Shown: positions 17,150 through 26,239, numbered from the stretch's first letter. The stretch is 32,785 nt of DNA from Okeania hirsuta (GCF_003838195.1 NZ_RCBY01000071.1:1-32785), one strand, 5' to 3'. Notes: a model not told the origin generated them from the sequence alone. Made by a program: numbers and translations.

Positions 17150-18238
17150 CTACTGAGATGATAACATTCTTTCTACCTCTGCAATAGCAGCCTCATGTTC
17201 TGCAGCAGTACGACTGAAAATATGAGTACCATCATACCTGGCCATAAAATATAAATATTCAGTATCATCTGGATTAAGAGTTGCTTCTAAACTTGCTAAA
17301 CCAGGACTAGCAATTGCAGTTGGTGGTAAGCCAATATTAAGATAAGTATTATAAGGAGAAGGAGTTTCAACCTGACGATAGGTAAGAGGTTTCTCTTTTG
17401 TTTGACGGATACCAAGGCCATATTCCACTGTTGGGTCTGCTGCTAACCTCATACCTTTCTTCAAACGATTATTAAATACACCGGAAATTACACCTCGCTC
17501 CTCAGAAACTACAGATTCCTTTTCTACAATACTCGCCAATGTCACCCACTCATGGAGGTTCAAATTTTCGGCATTATTCAGATTTTTCTGATATACAGGT
17601 AATGCAATTTTTTCAAACTGCCCTAGCATTTGATTAATAATAGCTTCAGGAGTATTTTTTTGTGCTTCTATCTTATAAGTATCTGGGAATAAATAACCCT
17701 CTAAGTGAGGTATATTACTTGGTAACCAGGGAAATTTATCATAAGGAATATTTCTAGTAGCAGCAATAAAATCAGCAGCAGGAAAAAATCCTTGAGCTTC
17801 TAAATATTCAGCCATTTGTTGAATTGACCATCCTTCACGAATGGTATAGCTGAGTTTAACTACATCTCCCTCTAGAATTTTATCTGCGATCGCGCTGAGT
17901 GGTTCTGTCGGTGATAATTTATAAGTTCCTGCTTTAAATTCTAGATCGGGATTTTGTATTCCCAACCATTTGACCCAGAAATTCCAAGCTGTTGCAGAAC
18001 GAATAATACCAGCAGCTTCTAAATCTTCACCTATTTGTTGACCATAAGTTCCAACTGGAATTGTAATTGTTACAGCATTTTCTTCTGGAGACTGAGTAGA
18101 TGATGTGTTTGTCACTAGAGGGCCACTAACCCAACTCCACCAGGCCCATCCCTGCCAAGCGAAAATACCACAGCTTACAGGCAGAATGGCCAAATAGAAT
18201 AGGGCACGATTGGAAATTAGTTTAATACTGTTTCTCAT
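17150..18238 (-). CDS. mltG: Endolytic murein transglycosylase MltG
   Basis: MltG cleaves nascent peptidoglycan strands and helps set glycan length. The 362-residue protein has one N-terminal transmembrane helix (about residues 12-38) and a periplasmic body. A LysM-like lobe comes first (TYGQQIGEDLEAAGIIRSAT, residues 64-83, and FKAGTYKLS). The YceG catalytic domain follows with HLEGYLFPDTYKIE (178-191) and the catalytic glutamate Glu239 in ASIVEKESVV. FNNRLKKGMRLAADPTVEYG, SPYNTYLNIGLPPTAIASPG and YFMARYDGTHIFSRTAAEH complete the domain. Everything expected is present at normal length. DUF3727 lies 140 bp upstream on the same strand. Confidence 0.96.
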   Translation of the reverse strand: MRNSIKLISNRALFYLAILPVSCGIFAWQGWAWWSWVSGPLVTNTSSTQSPEENAVTITIPVGTYGQQIGEDLEAAGIIRSATAWNFWVKWLGIQNPDLEFKAGTYKLSPTEPLSAIADKILEGDVVKLSYTIREGWSIQQMAEYLEAQGFFPAADFIAATRNIPYDKFPWLPSNIPHLEGYLFPDTYKIEAQKNTPEAIINQMLGQFEKIALPVYQKNLNNAENLNLHEWVTLASIVEKESVVSEERGVISGVFNNRLKKGMRLAADPTVEYGLGIRQTKEKPLTYRQVETPSPYNTYLNIGLPPTAIASPGLASLEATLNPDDTEYLYFMARYDGTHIFSRTAAEHEAAIAEVERMLSSQ

Positions 18239-18377
18239 TTGATTAGTTAATACTTTATCCTCAAGGTTCTCTTAGCTGAGTTTGTAGCGAAGATGATTCT
18301 TTAGGTTATTCTAGAGCATAATTTTAGATCTAAATATTTAATTAAATCACCCTAATTTGCTCAAAATTCCAAAGAGT

Positions 18378-18950
18378 CTATTCCATATCATGGAAAAGTT
18401 GATCTTCTAGCATTGATTGAACCATTGGCTGAATTTCCTGAAACTCTTCTTCTGAAAGCAATTCTAGTTTTCCATCATTGCTTTTACGAGCTGGAATTAA
18501 AAATGGATCTAATGGTGTATATATTGCGTATTTCTGGTCTTTATATAAAAAAGTGGCCAACTCTTCGTAATATTCACCTTCTTCATCATTTTCATCTACT
18601 TCATCTAGTTCATCTTCATCCCATTCTGGTAAATCCCCAGTAACAGTTAAAGTTATAGCTGTTCTTTGAAGTGTGAGGTTTTGTTCTTCAAGTACAACTT
18701 TGGCAGTATCAAAAATTCGATCAATTTCCATTTCATCACCTACAGGAATACTTGCTTGGTCTAAATCTCCTTGTGCCCAAGTAAAGATTTCTATAGGTAA
18801 GTCTACTGGTAGTAACATTACATACTCTTGGTTATCTAACTCCATAGAATACTCTACAGTACAACATAGCGATCGCTCTGCCTCATCAGTTAAAGTGACA
18901 TAAGTTTCTGGAGATTGTCCATTTTCTTGTGATTCTGGGGATGAATACAT
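18378..18950 (-). CDS. DUF3727 domain protein
   Basis: This 190-residue acidic, soluble protein belongs to the DUF3727 family, conserved in cyanobacteria and plastids. The N-terminal half has a DUF1292-like strand pattern (ETYVTLTDEAERSLCCTVEY, then QEYVMLLPVDLPIEIFTW). An acidic linker DEDELDEVDENDEEGEYYEE follows at about residues 114-133. The C-terminal DUF3727 core reads LATFLYKDQKYAIYTPLDPF, then LIPARK and ELLSEEEFQEIQPMVQ. No catalytic motif or export signal is seen. It lies between ruvX and mltG. Function is not known to me. The family assignment is confident from the linker and core. Confidence 0.88.
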   Translation of the reverse strand: MYSSPESQENGQSPETYVTLTDEAERSLCCTVEYSMELDNQEYVMLLPVDLPIEIFTWAQGDLDQASIPVGDEMEIDRIFDTAKVVLEEQNLTLQRTAITLTVTGDLPEWDEDELDEVDENDEEGEYYEELATFLYKDQKYAIYTPLDPFLIPARKSNDGKLELLSEEEFQEIQPMVQSMLEDQLFHDME

Positions 18951-19371
18951 TTTGGGTATTTTGATGATTTTTTCACTTTAGTAGTGATCTAAGTATAGAT
19001 AAATTCTGTTCATTAAGCTTCAAACAAGGTCTAAGAGATGGAGTTTTTGTTGATTACCAGTAGGCAGATTTTTAGATTCTGCTAGATAATTACCATATAC
19101 CTGCATACAATTAACTGTAAGTAGTATGTATTTCAATACTGAACAATTTTTCGATTAGCGGGCATCTTGCCCGCGCTACAAACATTTAATTGTTAATATT
19201 TGTAATTCATATACTTGGAATCTGCTGTAAAACAAAGACTGAAAAAATTAAAAATAGTCAGATAATGTGTAGATTTCGCGTTCATAAATAGTCTTAATAT
19301 ACTTGCATAATGCTATATTTATAGATATTATTATATTTTTTTATATACATCAATTTAAATTTATTTCTCTT
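18951..19371. other. Intergenic with a GC-rich hairpin
   Basis: About 420 bp separates DUF3727 from ruvX. The only structure noticed is TAGCGGGCATCTTGCCCGCG (19156-19178), a strong hairpin resembling TTGCGGGCATTTGGCCCGCA near 32510. Confidence 0.5.
19157..19178. repeat. GCGGGC palindromic hairpin
   Basis: GCGGGCATCTTGCCCGC is an inverted repeat in otherwise AT-rich DNA. A variant, GCGGGCATTTGGCCCGC, occurs at 32513-32529. Confidence 0.7.
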
Positions 19372-19860
19372 CTATGTAATAGGTTTTTCTATATCTATCT
19401 CTATTGAATTATTTACTTGTGAAATAATATTTGGTTTTCTACGTTCATCCAGCCATTGCTGTAAAATCAAAGCTGCCGCTTTTCTATCAATTAAATGTTT
19501 ATTCTGAGAAGGAGAAATATTTGCAGCTTTCAACATATCCTCAGCTTGAACTGAAGTCAAACGTTCATCAATATATTCTATAGGTAGAGCCAGAGCTTGT
19601 GACAATCTTTGAGCATATTTTTGTATTTTTTTCGCTTGAAAACCTATAGAACCATTCATAGAATATGGTAAACCTACGACCAGAACTTGTACTTGACGTT
19701 CTTGGACAATAATTTTTAACTGAGCTATATCTTCTTGAAAAGAGGTACGTCTAATAGTAGTAATACCAGTAGCAATTAAACCAGTACCATCACATCCTGC
19801 AACCCCCACACGTTTGTTCCCTACATCTAAACCCAGGGCTGAAATTCGAGATTGAGGCAT
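19372..19860 (-). CDS. ruvX: Putative pre-16S rRNA nuclease / Holliday junction resolvase RuvX (YqgF)
   Basis: This RNase H-fold nuclease of the YqgF/RuvX family is implicated in 5' maturation of 16S rRNA and proposed as a junction resolvase. The 162-residue protein has SALGLDVGNKRVGVAGCDG (Asp12 in the first catalytic strand), VLVVGLPYSMNGSIG, IEYIDERLTSVQAEDML (Asp98/Glu99) and the last acidic motif HLIDRKAAALILQQWLDER (Asp125). The C-terminal 20 residues are a nonconserved tail. AGGAG lies 11 nt before ATG 19860. It heads the minus-strand group that continues to the HAD phosphatase, though a 420-bp gap follows it. Confidence 0.94.
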   Translation of the reverse strand: MPQSRISALGLDVGNKRVGVAGCDGTGLIATGITTIRRTSFQEDIAQLKIIVQERQVQVLVVGLPYSMNGSIGFQAKKIQKYAQRLSQALALPIEYIDERLTSVQAEDMLKAANISPSQNKHLIDRKAAALILQQWLDERRKPNIISQVNNSIEIDIEKPIT

Positions 19861-20041
19861 TGAAAATTCAACTCCTTACTTCTACTTATATTATTTGTAT
19901 TATTTGGATTTATGACACATCTCTAATTCCTTCTCTTGGTCAGTTGGAGATGTTCAAAAATTAATAACTAATAATTAACAATTACCTCTTCTATTATGAA
20001 AAACAGATAGGATTGACCAAAATAATTTTAATTTTCTTTTG

Positions 20042-20225
20042 TAAGCATTCAGCCGTTAGTTATTAGCCATCAGCTATTGCTTTTTTTTTAGTTCTAGATA
20101 AAATCTTTACTAATTGAGTCAGAATTAAATTTTACTATAAAAGCTGGCTGAAACAGTCTATTTTGATTAAAACTGCCTCATGAGAGCTGACAGCTGACAC
20201 CTAACAGCTAATAGCTGAATGCTTA
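20042..20225. repeat. Inverted-repeat element, termini TAAGCATTCAGC
   Basis: The 184-bp element begins TAAGCATTCAGC (20042-20053) and ends GCTGAATGCTTA (20214-20225), a perfect 12-bp inverted repeat. AGCTGAC-like short repeats lie inside the right arm. It has no coding capacity. Confidence 0.7.
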
Positions 20226-20467
20226 AATTATTTTTCTCCTGGTTCCGAAAGACTTCAAGCTGGAAATTATTAATTATTTGCTGAGAAAACTTCACTATTA
20301 TCAGTAATCAATTAGCCTCCTAACGGAGGAACTGCGGACTTCAGTACCTTTGCAATAAGTAGGCTTGACATAAAGAATAGTCTCTTTTTTTATCCCTTTA
20401 AAAAGGGAGGCGCATACCCACAATTTTTCGGCAATTGATAATTTAACTTATAGATAATAATTGATTT

Positions 20468-20568
20468 TATAGCAGTTTGCACTCGTCTAGTTACAGATTT
20501 TATCTATAACAACTTTTGATAATAACTCATAGATTTTAGTTGTAAATATACCAAAACAAACTGCTATA
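20468..20568. repeat. MITE-like element, termini TATAGCAGTTTG
   Basis: The 101-bp element is bounded by a perfect 12-bp inverted repeat, TATAGCAGTTTG (20468-20479) and CAAACTGCTATA (20557-20568). It is AT-rich and non-coding inside. Confidence 0.75.
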
Positions 20569-20619
20569 TATTTAATTGTTGGAGATGTCTATTAATATTA
20601 ATTAGACACAAGTAATTCC

Positions 20620-21915
20620 TCATTTCTGAGATTTTCCATTATCATCTTCCTCTCCACTTGTTAAATTAGGAGAAATAGTTGGCGATGGAGAATTTACTTG
20701 CTCATTTGTAGCTTCCCAATAATAATTATTATGATTAGTTTTCAACTGAGAATTATTACTTTTACCATGTTTATTTTGCATCATTTTCAACAAAGAACTA
20801 CGACTAGGAACTGGTTTACGAACTGGTTGCAGACCTTGAAGAACTTCCGAAAACTGGAGGTCAGAAATAACAGACTTAGACTCTCGAAGTTTATGCCAAA
20901 CAGAACGAGACATCAACAAAGAATGTTCAATTTGTTGAGCTTTTATCTTTTCTAAATATGCTTCACGTTCAGGTTGATAATCAACAGAAGCAAGTTGTAG
21001 AGATTGATCGGGAAAATCTTGAGCCAACGTTGCCATTTGAGATAATAACTCTGGATACAACCAAGTATAAGCTGGATGTACAGTTAATTGAGCTATATGT
21101 GGTTGTGTACCATCACGACATAATTGTACTTGAAAGTAGCCGATCGCTGCCTTACGTTGGGGTTCAAATACATACCCACTAACCAATTCATTATGATTTA
21201 GCCATTGCCTTACTCCCTCTATTAAACTACTAACAAAGCCAGTTTTAAAATCTGGGATATGGCGGTCGAATACTTGCCGTACTAGAGGAGGCATAGATGC
21301 TGTGTCCAATTGATAGAGCAACTGAGCATCAGCATTACTCACAGGTAGTAAGTTTGGTAAATTTGGCTGAGAAAGGGCTAACTCTTGTAATTGTTGGGGA
21401 GTAATTGTCCAATAAGTAATTTGAGCTAATGGCTGAAAACCATTTTGGCGATAAAGGGCCATCGTCTCTTTATCGTTAACATTAACTTCCAATAACCATG
21501 TGCGTGCTTCCCAAATTTTCTCAAAGCAGTATCGTAATAGTTGAGAACCTATTCCTCTGTTAGTCCCTGTTTCTTCCGTAACTATTCCTTCTACCCGCCA
21601 ACTGCTGCGAGTGCGGTTGCTAGGAGAGACCTGGATTGCCCCTTTAATTTGTCCATCTACTTCTGCAACATAGGAAATTAACAAATATTTGCAGGGATTA
21701 GGGAAAAGGCTCAATAATTTTATAGGCCAGTACCAACGACTAATTTGTGGTAATTTCTGGCTTAAGCTAATAGGAGAGAGGTTAAAGGTAACATCTCGAT
21801 GGTTGTGTTGTACCTCTGGAGTTTCCCTACATAGGTTCTTGATAGCTTCTAGGTCGCGGTACTCTAGGGGACGGATGACCACCTGACTTTTGTTTTGGCG
21901 GGTTAAAGGTTTCAT
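20620..21915 (-). CDS. GNAT family N-acetyltransferase
   Basis: This acetyl-CoA-dependent transferase has an unknown acceptor. I start at ATG 21913-21915 (431 residues, MKPLTRQNKSQVVIRPLEYR); an earlier TTG at 21951 is unlikely. The N-terminal GNAT domain (about residues 12-185) has VIRPLEYRDLEAIKNLC, SYVAEVDGQIKGAIQV, the pyrophosphate loop TNRGIGSQLLRYCFEK (R/Q-x-x-G-x-G/A type) and LLEVNVNDKETMALYRQNGF. The C-terminal half (about 190-365) reads as a second, degenerate GNAT-like lobe (SGYVFEPQRKAAIGYFQVQL). A low-complexity Asn/Ser-rich tail follows. I believe long two-lobed GNATs of this kind are common in cyanobacteria. It is separated from its neighbours by long gaps and is likely monocistronic. 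Confidence 0.87.
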   Translation of the reverse strand: MKPLTRQNKSQVVIRPLEYRDLEAIKNLCRETPEVQHNHRDVTFNLSPISLSQKLPQISRWYWPIKLLSLFPNPCKYLLISYVAEVDGQIKGAIQVSPSNRTRSSWRVEGIVTEETGTNRGIGSQLLRYCFEKIWEARTWLLEVNVNDKETMALYRQNGFQPLAQITYWTITPQQLQELALSQPNLPNLLPVSNADAQLLYQLDTASMPPLVRQVFDRHIPDFKTGFVSSLIEGVRQWLNHNELVSGYVFEPQRKAAIGYFQVQLCRDGTQPHIAQLTVHPAYTWLYPELLSQMATLAQDFPDQSLQLASVDYQPEREAYLEKIKAQQIEHSLLMSRSVWHKLRESKSVISDLQFSEVLQGLQPVRKPVPSRSSLLKMMQNKHGKSNNSQLKTNHNNYYWEATNEQVNSPSPTISPNLTSGEEDDNGKSQK

Positions 21916-22146
21916 TATTTTTTCTTCTAGATTTTTAGGTGCTGATATCAAATAAAGTTTTGATTTTTGTGGAGCTGGAAATTTGGCTAAATTAGTTTTT
22001 AGTCATTCAAATAATTTTGAATGACTAAAATGGGCGTGAGTTTATAGTTGTTTAAGATTAGCTATATAAGCATTAGTAATACTTTATATCTTGCTCATTC
22101 CAGTAATCTTCACTTTTTTAGCCTTCATTTCCATCAACTTCTTGTT

Positions 22147-23322
22147 TTATGATGATGATGACCTGATCAAAACTACTGGGGTTTGTTCATCCGCGTTTCC
22201 TGCGGGATTACTTCTTAAAGCTTCCTCTAATAAAGAAGTAGATACGTTAGAGGTTGCTGCTAATATTTTAACTGCTTTCAAATCGTTAACATCTACTATT
22301 GCTGCACCCAGACCAGTTGCTTTTTGTATTTGTTCTACTAATTTTTGAGGATTTTCTGGACCTAAAACTATAAATTGGTCATAAGGAGGTAAAGTTCCGG
22401 TAACATCATCTATTAGTCTGGCTTGTTCTCCTGCAAATTGATAGAACATACCAGGTTTCCCTAATAATTTGGCTATGGCACCTCCTAAAAAGGCCATAAA
22501 TACTTTGATTGGTCCAACAATATCTACCAGGGTTTGCATCCCACAGGCTGTTGCCAGACTTGAAGTGGGCAGAAAGAAGTAACAGATACGTTTGGCTACC
22601 CATCCCGGTTTAACGTCAGTAGGGTGACGAAAACGACCTTGTATTAAGGCCAGGGGTGTTTCACCGATGGTAACTATGTCCCCTGGTTGAGCATGAGGAA
22701 CGACATAACGTTGGACAATTTCTATCGGATCGTCTAACTCTGTTAATAAATGAGTGCGAATGGGAAATACTGTTGCATTTTGCGCTTCTCGCTGATTTGG
22801 AGTAGCTTTAGGATCGGGAAATTTGAGAGGTACTACAATATGGCGAGTTTTGGGAATGCGACCTTGAGGCCCATAGGTAATATAATTGACTTTAATCCAA
22901 GCTGACTTGAGTTGGTCTAAATTTTCCCCACGAATATCTATTGATATCTTCAGTTTTGTCTTTTTTCCTACTTTAACGATATAAGCAAACCAATAGTTAT
23001 CGGGTCTAGCTGGAGCATCTTCATGGAAGGGAATAATTTGAGTTTGATAATTTACTTTTTCTAAACTTGCACCAGACAGCAGTTTTACCTCTGCTTGTAT
23101 TTCTGGCACCATAATTTCTAAGCTTTTGGTACGGTTGCATAATTCCATTTCACCCACTAATAGGTAATTTTCTGGTTCTGCAACTGCTAAATGCCATTCT
23201 CCAGAGGTTAGTTCTAAAGCATTTCCTGGACGACTACGATATTGTAATTCTAGTGCTAACCAGCCTAAACTTAGAAGTATAGTTAAGACTATAATTCCTG
23301 TTGTGAAAATTTCTATAATCAC
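22147..23322 (-). CDS. Membrane-anchored protein with CofE-like (F420 gamma-glutamyl ligase) domain
   Basis: This 391-residue protein has one N-terminal transmembrane helix (about 8-25), then a beta-rich stretch to about residue 180. Its C-terminal domain is related to coenzyme F420-0:gamma-glutamyl ligase (CofE), with DIVTIGETPLALIQGRF near residues 215-232, TACGMQTLVDIVGP and GPENPQKLVEQIQKATGLGA, then DVNDLKAVKILAA. I believe cyanobacterial relatives are often annotated as F420 ligases, but the membrane anchor and N-terminal module argue for a different role. The start is GTG (23320-23322), well supported by AGGAG 7 nt upstream. The gene is isolated on both sides. Enzyme function is inference. 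Confidence 0.75.
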   Translation of the reverse strand: MIIEIFTTGIIVLTILLSLGWLALELQYRSRPGNALELTSGEWHLAVAEPENYLLVGEMELCNRTKSLEIMVPEIQAEVKLLSGASLEKVNYQTQIIPFHEDAPARPDNYWFAYIVKVGKKTKLKISIDIRGENLDQLKSAWIKVNYITYGPQGRIPKTRHIVVPLKFPDPKATPNQREAQNATVFPIRTHLLTELDDPIEIVQRYVVPHAQPGDIVTIGETPLALIQGRFRHPTDVKPGWVAKRICYFFLPTSSLATACGMQTLVDIVGPIKVFMAFLGGAIAKLLGKPGMFYQFAGEQARLIDDVTGTLPPYDQFIVLGPENPQKLVEQIQKATGLGAAIVDVNDLKAVKILAATSNVSTSLLEEALRSNPAGNADEQTPVVLIRSSSS

Positions 23323-23335
23323 TTAATCTCCTGTT
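23320..23335 (-). promoter_or_regulatory. Ribosome binding site supporting a GTG start
   Basis: Minus strand AGGAGATTAAGTG puts a full AGGAG five to seven bases before the GTG of the CofE-like gene. Confidence 0.75.
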
Positions 23336-24133
23336 AATATTTATTTGAACTAAGTTTATACCGTTTCACAGAAGTCAAAAGTCAAAAGTTAAAAATAAGA
23401 TTTTACAAGCTTAAAACTTTGACACTACAATAATTTCAGGAAATTATTTCACATCTAAGATTTGAAACTATTTGTGACATCTCTAAAGTGAATTGGTATT
23501 GCTTAATATAATTTCCTTAATCTTATTTGAAAATTCAGCTTATTTTAGAGGAGACTTTTTGCATAAGCTTAGAAACAGGGAATAGTTTAAAAACAAGTGT
23601 ATGAAAAAGCATTTATATTTATCGTTCATCTTTTCCCTGATGGGTTTATAGCGCTTTTCATTTATAGCAGAAGGCACAAGGAAGAAGAAAAATATTGCGT
23701 TGTCTGAGTTTTAAGCTTTTGATATTTCAAATCAGGGATTACTTCTAACTTCTGACTTGCGCGTAGCACTATACTGGGCTATTTCCACCGCATTGTACTA
23801 TGTTGATTCAGACGACTATGGTCGCCACAAATATTGACATATATCATACTTTATGATACAAAAACATACCTTCAATTTCTGAGAACTTATTAAAACAAAT
23901 TTTAAAAATACAAAGTCAAACAAAAGATATAAGTTATTGGGGTTCTTTTTCTTGTAAAGATTTGTAAACTAATAGATAGTGTCTTGCTGGATTGGTTTCT
24001 AGAAAAAATTAGTCCCACTCAGAAAAAATACTTCTAACTCTCTGCTGCTGATGCACAGAATAGATTTGGAGTATTTTCGCAAGAACACAAAACTAGAAAT
24101 TTACTGATTTTTGAACTCAGAAATAGGACTTTT
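23323..24133. other. Intergenic upstream of cruF
   Basis: About 810 bp of AT-rich sequence separates two divergent genes. It includes AAAGTCAAAAGT direct repeats at about 23374-23390 and a TATAGCGC-type motif near 23649. No gene or named regulatory site was found. Promoters for both flanking genes must lie here. Confidence 0.45.
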
Positions 24134-25072
24134 ATGAAGCAACTTATGATTGCCGAAGGCTATCTATTACTTGTACATATATTGTCAACAGTTTTTGGAC
24201 TAGCAGGTCTGTTAATAGTTCTACCTAATCCTGAAATTATTATCAGTTTGCCTCCGGTAGGACAGACTGCTTTCCAATGGAGCATGGCAGGAGGAGGAGC
24301 AACTTACATTATCTTTGGAGCATTAGCAGTTGCCTTGTATAGCATGAGGAATTTAGGAATAGGTACAACTCTGGCTTTTATGCTGCCTTCTGTGTTTCTA
24401 TCTTTGAGTAGCGAACTATTGGGCACGAGCACGGGTTTTCCTTTTGGGGATTATGCTTACCTGAGTGGCTTAGGATACAAAATTGCAGGTCTAGTACCTT
24501 TTACAATTCCCTTATCTTGGTTTTATATGGGATTAGTTTGCTATTTACTAGCTCGTTGTAGTTTACAGGTTAAGAGTTCTAGCTCTTGGTTGCGTCATGT
24601 AGGAGCGATCGCTACAGGAGCAATGCTTCTAACAGCTTGGGACTTAGTCCTTGACCCAGCCATGAGTCAGGCACCATTTCCGTTTTGGACATTTCAAGAG
24701 GAAGGCTCTTTCTTTGGTATGCCTTACCGCAACTTATTGGGATGGGTAGGTACAGGTGCAATATATATGTCTGTAGCTGCTTGGTTTTGGCGCAAGAAAA
24801 CAATTTCATTGTCCCGCCAACATTTAAATCTGCCACTCATTACCTATTTAGTTAACTTTGCTTTTGGAGCAACAATTACTGTCGTTGCCTTAGATGCTAG
24901 ATTCTTATTACCTACTTGTTTGAGTGTAGTGCTAGGGGTAATTCCAGCGATCGCCCTGTGGTGGATATCTCCAGCTAATCAATTGAGTGAGGTGGATATG
25001 TCCCTCGACAATGCTATGAGTGATGATCAGGTAAAAGTACCTGTGACACAGGTAAATATGGCTGTAAAATAA
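24134..25072 (+). CDS. cruF: Carotenoid 1',2'-hydratase CruF
   Basis: CruF adds water to the psi end of gamma-carotene-type carotenoids in the synthesis of myxol glycosides. It is a polytopic membrane protein of the DUF422 family. The 312-residue protein has seven or so hydrophobic segments and the family blocks ATYIIFGALAVALYSMRNLG, ELLGTSTGFPFGDYAYLSGL, PLSWFYMGLVCYLLARC, TAWDLVLDPAMSQAPFPFWT and FGMPYRNLLGWVGTGAIYM. The acidic and aromatic residues in these blocks are typical of the family. AGGA lies just upstream of ATG 24134. The glycosyltransferase gene cruG normally follows or accompanies it. Here a truncated cruG lies downstream, so the final glycosylation step may be lost or supplied elsewhere. 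Confidence 0.92.
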   Translation: MKQLMIAEGYLLLVHILSTVFGLAGLLIVLPNPEIIISLPPVGQTAFQWSMAGGGATYIIFGALAVALYSMRNLGIGTTLAFMLPSVFLSLSSELLGTSTGFPFGDYAYLSGLGYKIAGLVPFTIPLSWFYMGLVCYLLARCSLQVKSSSSWLRHVGAIATGAMLLTAWDLVLDPAMSQAPFPFWTFQEEGSFFGMPYRNLLGWVGTGAIYMSVAAWFWRKKTISLSRQHLNLPLITYLVNFAFGATITVVALDARFLLPTCLSVVLGVIPAIALWWISPANQLSEVDMSLDNAMSDDQVKVPVTQVNMAVK

Positions 25073-25088
25073 CTCACAAGTTATATCA

Positions 25089-25178
25089 ATTTTAGATTTT
25101 AGAGAGAACACCAGGGGCAAAGGTATTTGAAGGAATAAATTCTTGGCTTTGTTTGAGAGATAATATAAAATCTAAAAT
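25089..25178. repeat. Inverted-repeat element between cruF and cruG remnant
   Basis: Arms ATTTTAGATTTTA (25089-25101) and TAAAATCTAAAAT (25166-25178) are a perfect 13-bp inverted repeat enclosing about 64 bp. The element ends some 20 bp before cruG similarity begins. Confidence 0.7.
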
Positions 25179-25198
25179 ACTGCACGTTAGTCTATAGA

Positions 25199-25804
25199 TT
25201 TGGACCAACTGGCACGGGGGCACAAACGCCGGAACGAGTTATGGCCAATGGTCAGTGTTTTCTGTGTCGGCGCTCGGTGTTGTCAGAGGTGGGGGGTTAT
25301 AGCAGTGCTAAGGGTTCTTTTTGTGATGATGTAACTCTGGCTAGAAATATTGCTGCCCAAGGTTTTAAGGTGGGGTTTTTGGATGGGGCGGAGGTTTTGC
25401 AGGTCAGGATGTATGAGGGTATGGCAGAAACTTGGCAGGAGTGGGGGCGATCGCTTGACCTTAAGGATGCTTCCCCTACTGCTCAAGTTTGGAGTGACCT
25501 TTGGTTATTGTCAGCTACGCAGGGTTTACCTTTGTTGATAGTTTTGAGTTATTTATTGTTTAGTTTGTCTGTTGATGTTTCTTTATCTTCCAGGTTTTTA
25601 TTGTTTGGATTAAATTTATTTTTACTATTAATTAGATTTGCTTTGTTATTAGCGATCGCTCCTTCTTATGATTTAAGTAAAGCTAAAGTTGGTTGGTTAT
25701 TTTGGTTATCTCCTTTAGCAGATCCTTTTGCAGTTTTGCGGATATTTTTATCTGCTATAAGAACTCCTAAAAAATGGAGAGGTAGAGTTTATGATAATGG
25801 TTAA
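25199..25804 (+). pseudogene. cruG: 5'-truncated cruG (carotenoid 2-O-glycosyltransferase)
   Basis: CruG is a family 2 glycosyltransferase that glycosylates the 2' hydroxyl of myxol-type carotenoids. Similarity begins in mid-protein with FGPTGTGAQTPERVMANGQC, then FLCRRSVLSEVGGY, GSFCDDVTLARNIAAQGFKV and the WQEWGRSLDLKD (Q/RxxRW-like) block. Two or three C-terminal membrane helices and RTPKKWRGRVYDNG follow. The first part of the enzyme is absent: the nucleotide-sugar binding fold and DxD motif, by family length about half or more of the protein. In-frame sequence extends only to a TAA at 25166-25168. An ATG at 25241 could start a 187-residue product, but it would lack the donor site. Confidence 0.8.
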
Positions 25805-25893
25805 TATACTCTCTTACTTGAGATTATTTTTATTTTCATACCTTGATTCAGCAACGCCATCAATTAAGATAAAACTTATAACTTTTCCCTAAT

Positions 25894-25989
25894 AGACATC
25901 TCTACAAAAATAGGGAGTAGGAAGTAGAGGAAAAAATTGATGAATAAGAGTACGATAATTGATTTGATTTTTTATTGTTGGAGATGTCT
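25894..25989. repeat. MITE-like element, termini AGACATCTC
   Basis: It begins AGACATCTCTACAA and ends TTGTTGGAGATGTCT (25976-25989 region); the terminal nonamers are inverted copies. Single-ended versions occur near 1588 and 20578. It is non-coding. Confidence 0.65.
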
Positions 25990-26162
25990 AATGTCAACTT
26001 GAAAAAAGAGTGTTGCGAATAATAAGTGGGACAAAAGACAAGTGCAGGAAATGTTCCTTTGACAAAGCAATGCGACCCCGTGATGACGCCAGTTGCACAT
26101 GATAGCGCACCAAGAAAAAAAGAGAACTGATGACTTAAAAACTGGTATTGAAACCATTCATT

Positions 26163-26193
<31 letters not shown>

Positions 26194-26239
26194 AGAAATA
26201 TCCTAACTATTTGTAGCAAACATTTATCAAATTAGTATA

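Larger units (their letters stand above)
19861..20619. other. Repeat-filled intergenic region
   Basis: This 760-bp gap between the GNAT gene and ruvX contains two inverted-repeat elements (20042-20225 and 20468-20568), a copy of the CCCTTTAAAAAGGGAGGCGC / ATACCCACAATTTTTCGG repeat at 20394-20440, and GGAGATGTC-type element ends. No gene was seen. Confidence 0.6.
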
